A DNA stretch of 23,769 bases, from contig CANNDP010000006.1 of NCBI GenBank assembly GCA_947503395.1, positions 1 through 23,769 of the forward strand, in the 5' to 3' direction. The notes under the pieces were generated by a model. That model was not told the DNA's origin and searched no databases. It was given only the letters and a program-made list of their open reading frames with translations. Made by a program: the position numbers and the translations under genes. Positions within the stretch are counted from its first letter, which is position 1. Each line of letters opens with the position of its first letter. Of this stretch, positions 1 through 9,115 are shown piece by piece. The stretch is from Actinomycetota bacterium. Lineage in GTDB: Bacteria > Actinomycetota > Actinomycetes > Nanopelagicales > Nanopelagicaceae.

Positions 1-813
1 TACCAAGCAAAGAAGAAGTTATTTGACTCCACGCGCAGCAAGGTCTCATTTATCAACATTGATGATTCCTATGGAGTTCGCCTCGCAGAAGAGATTTCAA
101 TGCCATCAAAAACTATCTCTCGAAGTAACAACAAAGCTATTTGGTACTACCAAGATATAAAGAGCACCGCAAAGGGCTACCGCGTAGACGTTAGAGGCAC
201 TGGCGGCATATTGATATCAGGTGAGTTAAACCTAATTGGCGAGCACAACTTAGATAACGCTCTTTTGGCTATGGCGATTGCTTTTGATAGTGGTGTAGAT
301 CCGCTTGTGATTGGAGACTCTCTAGCAACTCTTAAGCCTGCTCCAGGTCGTCTAGAAAGTATTGATTGTGGTCAAAACTTCCTAGCTCTAGTTGATTACG
401 CTCACACTCCAGATGCAGTGGAAAAAGTTCTTGCATCACTTAGAGCAAATACCAACTCGAAGTTAATTGCAATCCTTGGATGCGGCGGTAATCGTGATAA
501 ATCAAAGCGCCCTCTAATGGGAAAGGCGCTACTTTCTGGAAGTGATATCGCCATATTTACTAGCGATAATCCAAGGGATGAAGATCCTGAGCAAATCCTA
601 AAGGAGATGACCGGATCACTAAAGCTCTCTGCTCCAAGTGCTGTAATCAGTGATCGCCAATCAGCAATTAAATATGGAGTAGAGAGAGCAGAAGCTGGAG
701 ATATTTTAGTAATTCTGGGCAAGGGCCACGAAACCGGTCAAGAAATAAAGGGCGTCAAACATGCCTTTAGTGACCAAGACGTTTTGCAAAAGTGCATCGA
801 GGCCAAATTATGA
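1..813 (+). CDS. murE: UDP-N-acetylmuramoyl-tripeptide synthetase MurE, 5'-truncated by the window edge
   Basis: Cytoplasmic Mur ligase that adds the third stem-peptide residue to UDP-MurNAc-L-Ala-D-Glu. The frame is open from base 1, so this is the C-terminal 270 codons; the ATP P-loop lies outside the window. Visible family motifs are HNLDNALLA (central domain), VDYAHTPDAVEKVL, GCGGNRDKSKRPLMGKA, DNPR (bases 565-576) and GKGHE (718-732). DNPR is the signature of enzymes that add meso-diaminopimelate rather than lysine, so the wall is predicted to be mDAP type. The TGA stop at 811-813 overlaps the murF ATG as ATGA, typical of translationally coupled dcw genes. The internal ATG at 100 is not a start, because homology continues upstream of it. 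Identification is secure; only the 5' end is missing. Confidence 0.96.
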   Translation, partial: YQAKKKLFDSTRSKVSFINIDDSYGVRLAEEISMPSKTISRSNNKAIWYYQDIKSTAKGYRVDVRGTGGILISGELNLIGEHNLDNALLAMAIAFDSGVDPLVIGDSLATLKPAPGRLESIDCGQNFLALVDYAHTPDAVEKVLASLRANTNSKLIAILGCGGNRDKSKRPLMGKALLSGSDIAIFTSDNPRDEDPEQILKEMTGSLKLSAPSAVISDRQSAIKYGVERAEAGDILVILGKGHETGQEIKGVKHAFSDQDVLQKCIEAKL

Positions 814-2195
814 TTGACATGAAGATAGAGCAGATGGCTCAGATTATGGAGGGCAGCGCCCACGGCCAAGCTGAAATTACAACTAAAACAATTTTTCAAT
901 TTGATTCAAGGCAGATTAATTCAGGAGATATCTTCCTTGCACTAAAGGGCGAGAAAGCCGATGGTCATGATTTCGTATCTGATGCAAGCGCAATGGGAGC
1001 ATCGCTAAGTATCGTTAATCGCCCGGTTCCAACTCCCCACATTTTGGTAGGAGATGTATTGCTGGCTTTAGCTAAATTAGCATCCTATGTAAGAAGAGAA
1101 TTGATAGACCTAAAAGTTATTGGAATAACGGGAAGCCAAGGAAAGACAACAACTAAGGACTTATTGCTTTCGATTCTTAAGGCTGAAGGAGAAACTGTTG
1201 CCTCAATTGGATCTTTCAATAATGAACTTGGAGTCCCGTTAACCCTTCTTCGTTGCACGAAAGAGAGCAAATACTGCATATTGGAAATGGGAGCTCGAAA
1301 TAGTGGTGACATTGCCTCTCTTACCGCTATTGCAAGCCCTGATGTTGGCGCTGTGTTAAAGGTGGGCAATGCTCACATTGGTCAATTTGGCTCTCAGGAA
1401 ATGATTGCTAAAACCAAGGGCGAGTTAATTGCTGGTTTACAAAGTGGCGCTGTTGCCGTTTTGGGAACTTATGACTCCTTCACTCCAAAGATGGAGAGCG
1501 CTCAAGGGGTAAAGAGAGTTACCTTCGGAGATAGCCCCAAATGTGATGTTCGCGCTGCAGATATTGAAGCTAGAGGTGGATTTGCTCACTTCGATTTAGT
1601 AATCGGCAATGAGCGCCAGACAGTGGGCTTGCAGATTCTAGGTTTACATCAAATCTCCAACGCCCTTGCTGCTGCAGCAATTGCTAACGCTTTAGATATC
1701 GGCGTATCTCGCATTGCAACTGCCCTCTCCAATCATCAATCGATTAGTAAGTGGCGTATGGAGCTAAGTGAGGCTAATGGCTTAACCCTGATTAATGATT
1801 CATATAACGCAAATCCTGAAAGTATGGAGGCAGCACTTAATGTGCTCGCTCTACTGACACAAGAAAAAGGTGGACGCTCTTGGGCATTCCTAGGTCAGAT
1901 GCATGAGCTAGGAGATAATTCAGATCAAATGCATGAGGAAATTGGTAAGAAAGTTGCGGATCTAGGAATCGATTACTTGGTCGCAATAAAGAGTAAAGCC
2001 TATTTGAGCAAAATTGATTCTTCGTTAACTAGCGCAAGGTATCTTTCTTCCTGGCAAGAGACCTTAGATCTCTTTAGAGAGTTTAATCCAGGCGATGTAA
2101 TTCTTGTTAAGGCATCAAGAGCTGAAGGCCTTGATGAATTAGCAAGTGCAATTAAGGCAAAGGCTATGAGTGAGCAAGAGGGAGAGAGCAAATGA
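810..2195 (+). CDS. murF: UDP-N-acetylmuramoyl-tripeptide--D-alanyl-D-alanine ligase MurF
   Basis: Cytoplasmic ATP-dependent ligase that joins D-Ala-D-Ala to the UDP-MurNAc-tripeptide, completing the pentapeptide. About 461 aa, normal for the family. The ATP P-loop is GSQGKTTTK at residues 108-116, with K112 as the phosphate-binding lysine. The motifs NNELGVPLTLL, EMGARNSGDI and NDSYNANPESM follow in the usual order. I chose ATG at 810 because it overlaps the murE stop as ATGA. A GTG at 792 would add six residues without a ribosome binding site, and an ATG at 819 is a second possibility. The gene ends in ATGA shared with mraY. Its place between murE and mraY matches the classic dcw order. Confidence 0.96.
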   Translation: MIDMKIEQMAQIMEGSAHGQAEITTKTIFQFDSRQINSGDIFLALKGEKADGHDFVSDASAMGASLSIVNRPVPTPHILVGDVLLALAKLASYVRRELIDLKVIGITGSQGKTTTKDLLLSILKAEGETVASIGSFNNELGVPLTLLRCTKESKYCILEMGARNSGDIASLTAIASPDVGAVLKVGNAHIGQFGSQEMIAKTKGELIAGLQSGAVAVLGTYDSFTPKMESAQGVKRVTFGDSPKCDVRAADIEARGGFAHFDLVIGNERQTVGLQILGLHQISNALAAAAIANALDIGVSRIATALSNHQSISKWRMELSEANGLTLINDSYNANPESMEAALNVLALLTQEKGGRSWAFLGQMHELGDNSDQMHEEIGKKVADLGIDYLVAIKSKAYLSKIDSSLTSARYLSSWQETLDLFREFNPGDVILVKASRAEGLDELASAIKAKAMSEQEGESK

Positions 2196-3250
2196 GAGGT
2201 ATTTTAATTTCTGGGGCTACGGCCTTTCTGCTTAGCTTCCTTCTCACACCTGTATTTATCAAGTTCCTATCGCGCAAAGGCTATGGCCAACAGATTAGAG
2301 ATGATGGCCCAAAGACTCATCACACAAAGCGTGGAACACCAACCATGGGTGGAGTAATTCTGATTCTGGCGGCAATTGCTGGTTACTTGATTTCACATCT
2401 TTTTACAGGAGCAGCTTTAACAACTTCTGCAGTATTAGTAATTGGTGTAATAGTAAGCCTCGGTTTAATCGGCTATCTTGATGATTGGCTAAAGGTTGTA
2501 AAGCAGCGCTCACTTGGCCTAAAGGCAAGAGAAAAGCTACTTACTCAAGGAATTGTTGCTGGAGCATTTGGATATCTAGCAACCAGATTTCCAGATGATC
2601 TTGGGCTTACTCCTATGTCGCAATATCTATCAACGGTGAAAGACACTTCGATAAAACTTGGAATTGTCCTATTAATTCTTCTAGCAATTTTGATGGTGCT
2701 TGGCGCAAGTAATGGTGTGAATTTAACTGATGGCCTAGATGGTTTGGCAACAGGTGCGGCAGTGATGTCATTTCTCGCCTTTGTTCTAATTGGTGTTTGG
2801 GAGTTTGGGCAGCGCTGCGAGGTAGTGGGCAGTGGAAATTGCTACAACGTACGCGATCCTCTAGATCTTGCAGTACTAGCCGCAGCTCTTGCTGGCTCTT
2901 GCGCAGGCTTTCTATGGTGGAATGCATCTCCGGCAAGAATTTTTATGGGAGATACCGGCTCTCTTGCTCTAGGTGGAGCGTTAGCGGGTCTTGCCATGAC
3001 ATTGAGAACAGAACTACTTCTCATTCCAATTGGCGGACTATTTGTCATTATTACTCTCTCAGTCATTATTCAAACTAGTTATTTCAAGTTAAGCGGCGGC
3101 AAGAGAGTATTTAAAATGGCGCCGCTACAACACCATTTTGAATTACTTGGTTGGGGCGAAGTCACAATCGTTATTCGCTTCTGGATTATCGCTGGACTCT
3201 GCGTAGCTGCAGGACTCGGACTCTTCTATGCTCAATGGGTGGTTGCGTGA
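2192..3250 (+). CDS. mraY: Phospho-N-acetylmuramoyl-pentapeptide transferase MraY
   Basis: Integral membrane enzyme that transfers phospho-MurNAc-pentapeptide from UDP to undecaprenyl phosphate, making lipid I. 352 aa with about ten hydrophobic segments. Active-site features are visible: the aspartate pair D97-D98 in GYLDDWLKV, the NLTDGLDG motif (residues 177-184, with D180 and D183), FMGDTGSLALGG, and the His motif PLQHHFELLG (H314-H315). The early segment HHTKRGTPTMGG is also characteristic. The ATG overlaps the murF stop, and the end overlaps the murD GTG start as GTGA, so it is embedded in a coupled operon. Confidence 0.97.
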   Translation: MRGILISGATAFLLSFLLTPVFIKFLSRKGYGQQIRDDGPKTHHTKRGTPTMGGVILILAAIAGYLISHLFTGAALTTSAVLVIGVIVSLGLIGYLDDWLKVVKQRSLGLKAREKLLTQGIVAGAFGYLATRFPDDLGLTPMSQYLSTVKDTSIKLGIVLLILLAILMVLGASNGVNLTDGLDGLATGAAVMSFLAFVLIGVWEFGQRCEVVGSGNCYNVRDPLDLAVLAAALAGSCAGFLWWNASPARIFMGDTGSLALGGALAGLAMTLRTELLLIPIGGLFVIITLSVIIQTSYFKLSGGKRVFKMAPLQHHFELLGWGEVTIVIRFWIIAGLCVAAGLGLFYAQWVVA

Positions 3251-4614
3251 ATCAAAGCTTTATCGATTCTCTAAGCGGCGCAAAGTGCATTCTCTTTGGC
3301 GCGGGCGTTACTGGAGCGCCAACTCTTGAATTCCTAAAATCTAATGGCGCAACAGTGATTTCAGTTGATGAGAAGGTTCAAGATAATGGAATCAAGCGCA
3401 CCTTGGAAGACGAAGATCTGGGAGGAGTTAGCTTTGCAGTTGTCTCTCCAGGCTGGAGAGTTGATCATCCTTTAATCTCGCTGGTTAGAGGAGCAGGAAT
3501 TGAATTAATTAGCGAGATTGACCTTGCCTGGAAGGTCAAGGAGCAGATATACCCTAACCAGCGCTGGATAGCGCTAACTGGCACCAATGGTAAAACAACA
3601 ACAATTCAAATGCTGGAATCAATGCTCGTTGAATCAGGAATTAATGCAAAAGCCTGCGGCAATGTGGGATTTACCGCAATTGAGGCGGTAGTTAAATCAA
3701 ATGCCGATATTTTGGCACTAGAACTTTCATCATTTCAATTAGAGTGGAGCAATCTTGCTCACTTTCAATCGGCAGCGATTCTTAACATTGCCGAAGACCA
3801 TATCGATTGGCATCAAAGCTTTGAGAATTATCTGGCCGCTAAGTTAAAAATCTCAGAACTGGCAGATTTGGTGATTCTCAATAAAGATGATCAGCATTTG
3901 GCAAAGAGCGGCAAAAATATTTCTAAGCCAATTACCTGGATTTCACTGCAAGTTCCGAGTAAGGGCGAGATTGGGCTGGTTGAAAATATCATTGTCGATC
4001 GCGCCTTTATCAAGGGTGATGCTGAAGCACTATTTGAGCTAGGTGATGTAACCCCCTCTGTTGGCCATAACGTTTCCAATGCGATGGCTGCTGCGGCGCT
4101 GGCTAGAAGTGTTGGAGCAAAACCAGATGCAATAGCCCAGGGGCTACGAAACTTTAAACTAGATCATCATCGATTAGAGGTTGTACATAAAAACAGTGGA
4201 ATAACTTTCATTAATGACTCAAAGGCAACTAATCCCCATGCCGCCATTGCTGCGCTGTATTCTCAAATGGAGTCAATTTGGATAGCTGGGGGTCTTGCTA
4301 AAGGAGCAGCTATGGATGAACTGGCTCAAAGATGCAAGAGCCGTATCAAGGCTGCAATATTGATTGGAAGTGATGCCCCGATCATTAAAGCTGCGCTATT
4401 GAAGCAATCTCCGAATCTTGCTATCTATACAACTGATTTAAGCTTGAAAGGAATCGATGTAATGCACAGCGTTATGAGTATTGTGAAAGAGATCGCTGTT
4501 AGTGGAGATGTGGTGCTACTAGCTCCAGCATGTGCATCGATGGATCAATTTAAGAACTATGCCGATCGTGGCGAGAGTTTTACTCTGGCAGCAAGGCAGG
4601 CATTTAATGAATAA
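3247..4614 (+). CDS. murD: UDP-N-acetylmuramoyl-L-alanine--D-glutamate ligase MurD
   Basis: Cytoplasmic Mur ligase that adds D-glutamate to UDP-MurNAc-L-Ala. I place the start at GTG 3247, which overlaps the mraY stop as GTGA and yields 455 aa, a normal MurD length. The open frame extends further upstream, but that segment is the mraY coding region in another frame and does not resemble MurD. An ATG at 3235 is an alternative. The Rossmann-like N-domain begins with CILFGAGVTG, followed by the P-loop GTNGKTTT (residues 112-119, K116), ALELSSFQLE, ILNIAEDHIDWH and NDSKATNPHAA in the C-terminal ligand domain. The tail has LAPACASMDQFKNYADRG. The last codons overlap the ftsW start by 8 nt. Confidence 0.95.
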   Translation: MNQSFIDSLSGAKCILFGAGVTGAPTLEFLKSNGATVISVDEKVQDNGIKRTLEDEDLGGVSFAVVSPGWRVDHPLISLVRGAGIELISEIDLAWKVKEQIYPNQRWIALTGTNGKTTTIQMLESMLVESGINAKACGNVGFTAIEAVVKSNADILALELSSFQLEWSNLAHFQSAAILNIAEDHIDWHQSFENYLAAKLKISELADLVILNKDDQHLAKSGKNISKPITWISLQVPSKGEIGLVENIIVDRAFIKGDAEALFELGDVTPSVGHNVSNAMAAAALARSVGAKPDAIAQGLRNFKLDHHRLEVVHKNSGITFINDSKATNPHAAIAALYSQMESIWIAGGLAKGAAMDELAQRCKSRIKAAILIGSDAPIIKAALLKQSPNLAIYTTDLSLKGIDVMHSVMSIVKEIAVSGDVVLLAPACASMDQFKNYADRGESFTLAARQAFNE

Positions 4615-5785
4615 ATCTAAGCCTTTATTTGCAACTCCCGCCTCTGCTTATTACTTGATTTTAGGCTCAGTTATCGCCCTCTCCTCGCTGGGATTGGTTA
4701 TGGTGCTCAGCGCCTCATCTGTAAAGTCGTTGCGAGAATCTGGCAACTCTTTTAGCTTTGTACTTCGCCAAGCGCTTTTTCTTATTTTGGCAGCAGGGCT
4801 TGCATGGGTAGCGATGAAACTTCGCTATGAGCTTTGGAAGCCGATAGCCCAAGTCTCACTAGTTGTTTCCTGCGCCCTTCTAGTTCTTCCTCAGATTGGC
4901 GGAATTGGCAAAACTGTTGGTGGTAATACCAACTGGATTGGTATCGGAAGCTTTACTTTGCAGCCCAGTGAGTTTGCAAAATTAGGTTTAATCCTCTGGT
5001 GCGCTTTAAGGCTTCGTATCCATGATCAAAAAGCAAGCGAGGGGATTGCAAGTAATCCAGCAAACTTAATTATTCCAGGCTTTATGCTTGTTATGGCTTT
5101 GATTCTTTTAGGTCGAGATTTAGGAACTGCAGTTCTTGTCACTGGAATCGTTGCAGGAATTCTCTTCATTTCAGGGCTTGCCATGAAAGTCTTTGGCCTA
5201 TTAGCAATGGGGGCTGCAGCGTTGTTTGCAGCCTTAATTCTGCCAAGTGCTAATCGTATGAATAGATTCTCGGCCTTCTTCGATCCCTTTGCAGAAGAGA
5301 ATTATCAAGGCGTTGGTTGGCAGCAAGCCCATAGCATCATGGGACTTGCTTCAGGAGGAGCAGTAGGCACCGGTCTTGGAAGTAGTAAGCAGAAGTGGGG
5401 AAGCCTTCCTGAAGTTCACACCGACTTCATATTTGCTGTCATTGGAGAAGAGCTAGGTTTACTTGGAACGCTAGCAACTCTTGGTCTATTTGGAATTTTG
5501 ATTCTAGGAATATTTAAAGTTGCAATTAATGCCCAGAACTCTTTTGATCGTTATGTCTGTGCGGGCATTGGATGTTGGATCTCAGTTCAGGTCCTTCTTA
5601 ATATCGGAACGGTAATTAGCGTAATTCCCGTAGTTGGAGTAACGCTGCCACTGATTTCCTACGGCGGCTCCTCACTTATTGCAACCTTCATCGCGCTTGG
5701 CTATGTACTCGGGGTTTTGCGACGCGACCCTCAAATTGCCTCAGAGATTCGCCAGCGTAAGGCGGCAAGAACTGCGAGAGGATAA
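4607..5785 (+). CDS. ftsW: Peptidoglycan glycosyltransferase FtsW (SEDS family)
   Basis: Polytopic membrane enzyme that polymerises lipid II at the division septum, working with the class B penicillin-binding protein FtsI (not in this window). The start ATG at 4607 lies inside the murD 3' end and gives 392 aa with about ten hydrophobic segments. Family signatures include GGNTNWIGIGSFTLQPSEF, VGWQQAHSIMGLASGG, LPEVHTDFIFAVIGEELG and PLISYGGSSL. D273 in HTDFIF corresponds to the SEDS catalytic aspartate. The position between murD and murG, the operon context and the length favour FtsW over RodA. A longer frame from 4532 would read through murD coding sequence and is not supported. Confidence 0.94.
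   Translation: MNKSKPLFATPASAYYLILGSVIALSSLGLVMVLSASSVKSLRESGNSFSFVLRQALFLILAAGLAWVAMKLRYELWKPIAQVSLVVSCALLVLPQIGGIGKTVGGNTNWIGIGSFTLQPSEFAKLGLILWCALRLRIHDQKASEGIASNPANLIIPGFMLVMALILLGRDLGTAVLVTGIVAGILFISGLAMKVFGLLAMGAAALFAALILPSANRMNRFSAFFDPFAEENYQGVGWQQAHSIMGLASGGAVGTGLGSSKQKWGSLPEVHTDFIFAVIGEELGLLGTLATLGLFGILILGIFKVAINAQNSFDRYVCAGIGCWISVQVLLNIGTVISVIPVVGVTLPLISYGGSSLIATFIALGYVLGVLRRDPQIASEIRQRKAARTARG
5776..5781 (+). promoter_or_regulatory. Ribosome binding site of murG
   Basis: GAGAGG lies nine bases before the murG ATG, inside the 3' end of ftsW. It is one of the few clear Shine-Dalgarno sequences in the cluster and supports the ATG at 5791. Confidence 0.7.
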
Positions 5786-5790
5786 AGCCC

Positions 5791-6873
5791 ATGGCGCAGC
5801 GTGTGGTCTTTGCAGGCGGGGGAACGGCCGGACATATTGAGCCAGCCTTAGCCGTTGCCGAGGCGCTATTACTAAAAGATTCAAAACTATCTTGCGAATT
5901 CATAGGCGTTAGAGGTGGTCTGGAATCACTTTTGATTCCTAAGAGAGGCTATCGAATTCATTACATTCCAAAGGCTTCATTTCCAAGAAAGATTTCTCCA
6001 AAAATCTTCCTCTTTCCATTTCTGTTTATTGGTGCAATCTTTAAAGCAAGATCGATAATAAAAGGGTCAGATTTAGTAATTGGCTTTGGTGGATATGTAT
6101 CAACTCCAGCATACCTTGCAGCTTTTAGCCGAAAGATTCCAATTCTGGTCCATGAAGCAAATGCAAAACCTGGGCTAGCTAATCGCCTTGGAAGGCGGCT
6201 AGCTAAAGTAACTGCAGTCAACTTTGAACAAGTTGCAAGACAATGGTCAGGTTCTGTTTTAACTGGAATGCCAATTCGCCAATCGCTAAATAGTCTTGCA
6301 GAGCTTTCTAACAAATCAAGTTTCAAGCAACTCAATTGTCAGAGTTGGGGGTTTGATGCCAATCGCCCAGTAGTTGCTATCTTTGGCGGCTCTCTTGGCT
6401 CAACTCATATCAATTCAGTGATTGCAGACTTTCTAAGAAGATACCAAGATAAATACCAAGAAGTTCAGATTATTCATGCTCTTGGAATAAATAATGAACT
6501 ACCAAAGGCTTCAAGTAATTATCTTCCTCAGCCTTACTTCCATGATATGGCTTCAATATATGGAAGTGCTGATTTACTAATCACAAGATCTGGGGCCGTC
6601 ACCTGCTCTGAGCTATCCTCTCTTGGCAAGTATTCAATTCTTATTCCTCTGCCTCATGGCAATGGGGAACAGTTTGATAATGCTGCTGCTCTAGTGGCTC
6701 AAGGTTCAGCCATGATGGTCTCAAATGATGACTTTTCAGCAGAGTGGCTTGATAAAAATCTTGCAGCAGCGTTAAGAAGCGCCCAGAAGTATCAGGCTAA
6801 ATCAGTAGGTAGTAATGCCAAGGCTGCCATGAGAATTGCAGAACTTGCCCAAGAGATATTGCTAGGAAAATAG
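5791..6873 (+). CDS. murG: UDP-GlcNAc:lipid I N-acetylglucosaminyltransferase MurG
   Basis: Peripheral membrane GT28 glycosyltransferase on the cytoplasmic face that converts lipid I to lipid II. 360 aa, the usual length. The first glycine-rich loop GGGTAGH is at residues 9-15, followed by the IEPALAVAEALL segment common in actinobacterial MurG. GFGGYVSTPAYLAAF, HEANAKPGLANRLG, the second glycine loop FGGSLGSTHINS, and ITRSGAVTCSEL with the donor-site GNGEQFDNA follow in order. It starts 5 nt after ftsW with a good SD. It ends with TAG, 6 nt before murC, in a standard dcw position. Confidence 0.97.
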   Translation: MAQRVVFAGGGTAGHIEPALAVAEALLLKDSKLSCEFIGVRGGLESLLIPKRGYRIHYIPKASFPRKISPKIFLFPFLFIGAIFKARSIIKGSDLVIGFGGYVSTPAYLAAFSRKIPILVHEANAKPGLANRLGRRLAKVTAVNFEQVARQWSGSVLTGMPIRQSLNSLAELSNKSSFKQLNCQSWGFDANRPVVAIFGGSLGSTHINSVIADFLRRYQDKYQEVQIIHALGINNELPKASSNYLPQPYFHDMASIYGSADLLITRSGAVTCSELSSLGKYSILIPLPHGNGEQFDNAAALVAQGSAMMVSNDDFSAEWLDKNLAAALRSAQKYQAKSVGSNAKAAMRIAELAQEILLGK

Positions 6874-6879
6874 GGCTAA

Positions 6880-8277
6880 ATGAGCAATCAAGTGATTGGC
6901 GATTGGAGCAAAGCTCGAGTCCATTTTGTGGGCATAGGCGGCTCGGGAATGAGCGGCATTGCAAGAATTATGGCCTCGCGCGGAGCAGAAGTATCTGGCT
7001 CTGATTTACAAGATTCATCAACTTTAAATGGCCTACGAAGCCTTGGGGCCACTATTCATATTGGGCATAGTAGAGCGAATATAAAAAACGCAGATCTAGT
7101 TATTAAATCAAGCGCCATTCCTGCAAGCAATCCCGAGCTTGAAGAAGCACAGAGTCGGGGCATTCCAATTTTGGAGCGAGCTGCCGCTCTGGCGCAGCTA
7201 ATGATTGGTACTCGTTCTGTAGCTGTTGCTGGAACTCATGGAAAAACTACCACCACATCAATGTTGACAGTTGCTCTGCAGCATTCAGGCCTTGATCCAT
7301 CTTTTGCAATTGGAGCAACGGTAAGTAACTCTGGAACAAATGCTCATCAGGGCTCTGGCAATACCTTTATCGTTGAGGCTGATGAATCAGATGGCTCCTT
7401 TACCGCCTACAAACCGCTAGGGGCAATAATTACCAACATTGAGTTAGATCATGTAGATAACTTTGCAACCCTTGCTCAAATTGACCAGATCTTTGATGAC
7501 TTTGTTGCCACTATCAGGCCAGATGGTTTTTTAGTTCTATGTATTGATGATCCTGGCGCACTTCGTTTAATGGAGCGAGTGAAGAAGAAAGGTTCTTCAA
7601 TTTCTATCTCCACCTATGGAATAGATAGCGATGCAGATCTACGACTAGATCGAATTCATCTGCAACCAAAGAGCGCCGAGGCAAGAGTTAGTTATAAAGG
7701 TAGAGTTTTAGGGCAGATGGAACTTGCCATTACAGGCCGGCATAATCTACTCAACGCCTGCGCTGCCCTGCTGGCAGGCCTTGAGCTTGGCGCAAATGCA
7801 AATGATCTAATCAAAGGACTAGCTCTCTTCAGCGGTGCTAGAAGGCGCTTTGAAATCAAAGGAATTTCTAAGGGGATCACAGTCATTGATGACTATGGCC
7901 ATCATCCAACAGAGATCAAGGCAACCCTTGAGAGCGCAAGGATTTATGCTCAAAGTGGGCGAGTACTGACAGTTTTCCAGCCGCACCGATACTCAAGAAC
8001 GCAAGTATTTGCCAGTGAATTTGCTAAAGCACTCTCTGCATCTGATTACACATACTTACTTGAAATCTATCCTGCAAGTGAAAAAGAGATCCCCGGAGTT
8101 AGTTCGCTACTAATTTCAAAAGAAATGGCAAGTAGCAACCATAGCTATCAACCTTCAATGCCAGAGGTTGTGGAAGCCGTTGCAAAGATGGCCAAGAGTG
8201 GCGATTTAATCCTTACCCTAGGAGCTGGAGATGTGAGCTCTTTAGGTAAATTGATTCTAGAGGCAATCGAATCCTAA
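6880..8277 (+). CDS. murC: UDP-N-acetylmuramate--L-alanine ligase MurC
   Basis: First Mur ligase; it adds L-alanine to UDP-MurNAc in the cytoplasm. 465 aa. The N-domain has HFVGIGGSGMSGIARIM, the UDP-binding glycine motif. The ATP P-loop is GTHGKTTTTS (residues 118-127, K122). EADESDGSF, NIELDHVDNF, ITGRHNLLNACAAL, DDYGHHPTEIKATL and FQPHRYSRT are all present and characteristic. An AGGG about four bases before the ATG serves as a short-spaced ribosome binding site. It lies between murG and ftsQ as in most actinobacteria. There is no separate D-Ala-D-Ala ligase gene here; ddl must lie elsewhere. Confidence 0.97.
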   Translation: MSNQVIGDWSKARVHFVGIGGSGMSGIARIMASRGAEVSGSDLQDSSTLNGLRSLGATIHIGHSRANIKNADLVIKSSAIPASNPELEEAQSRGIPILERAAALAQLMIGTRSVAVAGTHGKTTTTSMLTVALQHSGLDPSFAIGATVSNSGTNAHQGSGNTFIVEADESDGSFTAYKPLGAIITNIELDHVDNFATLAQIDQIFDDFVATIRPDGFLVLCIDDPGALRLMERVKKKGSSISISTYGIDSDADLRLDRIHLQPKSAEARVSYKGRVLGQMELAITGRHNLLNACAALLAGLELGANANDLIKGLALFSGARRRFEIKGISKGITVIDDYGHHPTEIKATLESARIYAQSGRVLTVFQPHRYSRTQVFASEFAKALSASDYTYLLEIYPASEKEIPGVSSLLISKEMASSNHSYQPSMPEVVEAVAKMAKSGDLILTLGAGDVSSLGKLILEAIES

Positions 8278-8281
8278 TTGC

Positions 8282-9049
8282 ATGAAGTTGAATCCAAGAT
8301 TAATTCTGCCTATTTCGATATTGCTCATTGGAGCTCTGGCATATCTTTTGGGCTTTAGCCAAGTGTTTGTGGTGAAAGAAATCAAAATTGATATAAAAGA
8401 TAAGTCCATTGCAAAAGAGGTCGAAGATCGACTCTCGCAACCACCTGCGGTAGTCAAACTGGGAGATCAGATCGCAAGAGTTGATCGTCGAGAAATAGCT
8501 AATCGACTCCGTCAATTTGCCTGGGTTGAAAATGTTGAGCTGGACCGAAATTTGATTAATGGCAAATTACTAATAAAGATAATTTCAAGAACTCCCATCG
8601 CCCGACTGACCTCAACCACGAGTCCTCAGAGCGTCACTATTGGGTTTATGGGTGAAGACCTTGATTACTTCTATCTTCCTAGGCAGGCTATTGATCAGGC
8701 CATCAGCTCAGGAGATAAGAGTTGGCAGCAGATACCCGAGTTAACTCTGCCCGCTGGGTCAAGTGATGGGGCAGATAACCAATTAAAGGCTGCGGCCCGT
8801 GAGTTGATAGAGCTATTTAACCAAGAGCTTGCCCCAAGAGGATTTGAATTAACGCGAATTAACGCAAGAGATAACGCCAGCTTCATAACCTCTGCCAACT
8901 ACTCAGGGCGCAACATCGAAATCTCTTGGGGCAGCGTCAATGATCTTGGGTTAAAAGTTGAAGTACTGGAGCGTTTATTGGCGCAAGATGAGAATAAAAA
9001 AGTTCGAAAAATCAATTTAATTGATCCATTAAAACCAACAGTTCGATAG
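8282..9049 (+). CDS. ftsQ: Cell division protein FtsQ (POTRA domain, single-pass membrane)
   Basis: Bitopic divisome protein linking early and late division proteins. 255 aa. The cytoplasmic tail is very short, followed by one transmembrane helix (about residues 5-27, rich in Leu/Ile/Ala). A POTRA domain (about residues 29-100) contains the typical segment QFAWVENVELDRN, and a beta domain follows, ending near NLIDPLKPTVR. Primary sequence is poorly conserved in this family, so the call rests on domain layout and the murC-ftsQ-ftsZ order. No Shine-Dalgarno is visible in the 4-nt gap after murC, so translation is probably coupled to murC. A 10-bp sequence is perfectly tandemly repeated at 8846-8865 within the gene. 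Confidence 0.88.
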   Translation: MKLNPRLILPISILLIGALAYLLGFSQVFVVKEIKIDIKDKSIAKEVEDRLSQPPAVVKLGDQIARVDRREIANRLRQFAWVENVELDRNLINGKLLIKIISRTPIARLTSTTSPQSVTIGFMGEDLDYFYLPRQAIDQAISSGDKSWQQIPELTLPAGSSDGADNQLKAAARELIELFNQELAPRGFELTRINARDNASFITSANYSGRNIEISWGSVNDLGLKVEVLERLLAQDENKKVRKINLIDPLKPTVR

Positions 9050-9081
9050 AAAAGTATTTCCTTAACTAATCGTGTCGGTCT

Positions 9082-9110
9082 TTGCCAGAGGAGCGCTGCG
9101 CAACTACTTT
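9082..9110 (+). promoter_or_regulatory. Possible ftsZ promoter
   Basis: TTGCCA (9082-9087) and TACTTT (9105-9110) are separated by 17 bases in the ftsQ-ftsZ gap. The -35 box is close to consensus (5/6), while the -10 box matches at only three positions. ftsZ commonly has its own promoters in actinobacteria. This is a weak, inferred call. Confidence 0.25.
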
Positions 9111-9115
9111 TGCGC
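9098..9115 (+). other. Small GC-containing hairpin in the ftsQ-ftsZ gap
   Basis: GCGCAA (9098-9103) and TTGCGC (9110-9115) are perfect inverted arms around a 6-base loop. An alternative pairing uses CTGCGC (9096-9101) and GCGCAG (9114-9119). No T-tract follows. It could be a weak terminator after ftsQ or part of the ftsZ leader. It overlaps the proposed -10 box, so the two readings compete. Confidence 0.4.

Noticed and set aside
792..809. GTG at 792 as the murF start
   Set aside because: It adds six residues inside murE without a ribosome binding site; ATG 810 forms the ATGA overlap seen at the neighbouring junctions.
2613..3078. Open frames on the other strand and other phase within mraY
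   Set aside because: They have low-complexity, non-family-like translations and no start signals; they are shadows of mraY.
3151..3246. N-terminal extension of murD
   Set aside because: The extra residues are translated from the mraY coding region in another frame and do not look like MurD; GTG 3247 fits length and overlap pattern.
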